Shown here piece by piece: positions 7,921-8,554 of a stretch of 8,554 bases of DNA. The stretch is from the NCBI GenBank assembly GCA_929200485.1, contig CAKMZU010000004.1, positions 4,778-13,331 on the forward strand, given 5' to 3'. Under the pieces are notes generated by a model. That model saw only the letters and a list, made by a program, of their open reading frames with translations, did no database searches and had not been told where the DNA came from. The position numbers and the translations under genes are program-made. Position 1 is the first letter of the stretch, and the number at the start of each line of letters is the position of its first letter. This DNA is from an uncultured Gammaproteobacteria bacterium. GTDB taxonomy: Bacteria > Pseudomonadota > Gammaproteobacteria > Pseudomonadales > DT-91.

Positions 7921-8118
7921 TTGATTATTGGGCTGTTAACCTCTGCTCTTATTTGGCTTATCGCAGGCCATGCACTGGAAACCATTTTCTTTAAAGCAGG
8001 GTTTCGCAATATTCCCTGGTTGGTTTTTTGGCTGCCGGGCATCAATCTTGTGCTGCTGTTATATTTAGCTTTGGCACCTTGGCCAATTGATAGGAATCAT
8101 CAGGGAGATCAGTCATGA
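7921..8118 (+). CDS. Small two-helix inner-membrane protein, first of a paralogous pair
   Basis: A 65-residue, strongly hydrophobic protein of unknown function. Residues 1-23 form a first membrane segment, a short polar link carries KAGF (25-28), and residues 31-52 form a second segment ending in a WP motif (54-55). A short hydrophilic tail follows. The pattern KAGF, then LPxxNLV, then WP, is one I recall from small uncharacterised membrane proteins of Gammaproteobacteria. The start is TTG, chosen because AGGGA (7908-7912) lies 8 nt upstream and an in-frame stop (7888-7890) with no ATG after it leaves no better option. It overlaps the next gene by four bases (ATGA), so the two are very likely cotranscribed and translationally coupled. 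It aligns without gaps to that neighbour over residues 25-55, with 16 of 31 identities. Confidence 0.8.
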   Translation: MIIGLLTSALIWLIAGHALETIFFKAGFRNIPWLVFWLPGINLVLLLYLALAPWPIDRNHQGDQS

Positions 8119-8294
8119 CGGGATTTATTATTTTTCTGGCTGTTTATTTACTGATTACCTTTTCAGGTTGGCGGATATTTAAACGGGCAGGATTTCATGG
8201 CGCGTATGGGCTACTTTTTTTATTGCCGGCCTTGAATCTAGTCGCGTTAATCTATCTGGCATATAGGGATTGGCCTGTCGTTAAAAATAAGTAG
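8115..8294 (+). CDS. Small two-helix inner-membrane protein, second of the paralogous pair
   Basis: A 59-residue protein of unknown function with two predicted membrane helices: residues 2-20, and 31-50 after the link RAGFHG. The second helix carries LPALNLV and is followed by DWP (52-54) and a basic C-terminal tail (VVKNK). The ATG overlaps the TGA of the upstream gene, and AGGGAG (8102-8107) sits 7 nt before it inside that gene, so the start is well supported. It ends in TAG at 8292. The shared KxAGF/RAGF, LPxxNLV, LYLA/IYLA and WP elements show that it arose by duplication with its upstream neighbour. The two may form a hetero-oligomer in the membrane, but that is inference. No catalytic motif is visible. 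Confidence 0.8.
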   Translation: MTGFIIFLAVYLLITFSGWRIFKRAGFHGAYGLLFLLPALNLVALIYLAYRDWPVVKNK

Positions 8295-8394
8295 ATGCCT
8301 GGATGCTTCAGTAGCTGCCTTAAAAATGCACTAAGTTCAACCATTAAACATGAGGGTTCAATAAATCATCGAGCCGAAAGATGATGGCCATTGT

Positions 8395-8554
8395 CTATTT
8401 CAGTTTTTTTAAAATCAGAGGACTTTGAGCCAATCCATATCCCATATCGTCAGATGCTGAGTGATCTAATTCTTCTTTTGTTATGACTACAAAAGAATTT
8501 CGGATAAAACCGGTGCCACGGGTATCTAGAAACTTTTTCTCGCAACATGCCAGT
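8395..8554 (-). CDS. Possible 3' end of an unidentified gene running off the right edge
   Basis: One minus-strand frame is open from the window edge (first full codon ending at 8553) to a TAG at 8395-8397, giving 52 residues. The visible part is mixed in composition and protein-like, with TRGTGFIRNSFVVITKEEL near its start and LILKKLK at its end. I do not recognise the family. If real, it is convergent with the small membrane-protein pair and separated from it by 100 nt. An open frame this short occurs by chance fairly often, and a plus-strand ATG frame at 8483 is also open to the edge but lacks a Shine-Dalgarno. The call is therefore tentative. Confidence 0.4.
   Translation of the reverse strand, partial: LACCEKKFLDTRGTGFIRNSFVVITKEELDHSASDDMGYGLAQSPLILKKLK

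Noticed and set aside
8365..8385. Inverted repeat ATCATC / GATGAT downstream of the possible right-edge minus gene
   Set aside because: The stem is only 6 bp with a 9-nt loop and no convincing U-tract (TTATTG on the minus strand), too weak to call a terminator.

Overview
The window looks like chromosomal DNA from a gammaproteobacterium, possibly a marine or environmental one. The evidence is the close match of the first gene to E. coli-type bifunctional PutA, a lipoprotein signal of the gammaproteobacterial Lol-sorted kind, and moderate, slightly AT-leaning base composition. This taxonomic guess rests on remembered family features, not on a search.

Layout: (1) Positions 1-2798 (+) hold the 3' part of putA (proline dehydrogenase / delta-1-pyrroline-5-carboxylate dehydrogenase). 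Its N-terminal third lies outside the window. (2) A perfect 10-bp inverted repeat at 2814-2840 sits between two convergent genes. (3) Positions 2867-7645 or 7654 (-) encode a very large predicted outer-membrane lipoprotein. It has FN3, cadherin-like and PA14 domains in a duplicated arrangement, then a metzincin-type zinc protease with the HExxHxxGxxH motif, another cadherin/Ig-like domain and a C-terminal LamG-like lectin fold. (4) Positions 7655-7920 are a divergent intergenic region with AT-rich inverted repeats and a 12-codon mini-ORF that has a good Shine-Dalgarno. (5) Positions 7921-8294 (+) carry two tiny paralogous two-helix membrane proteins that overlap by ATGA. (6) The right edge holds what may be the 3' end of another minus-strand gene.

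The proline catabolism gene and the lipoprotein are convergent, so they are not one operon. The lipoprotein and the small membrane-protein pair are divergent and could share regulatory sequence. The most unusual items are the surface-tethered multidomain metalloprotease and the translationally coupled pair of duplicated mini membrane proteins. I see no CRISPR array, mobile element, tRNA or rRNA, and no clear defence or novel enzymatic system.
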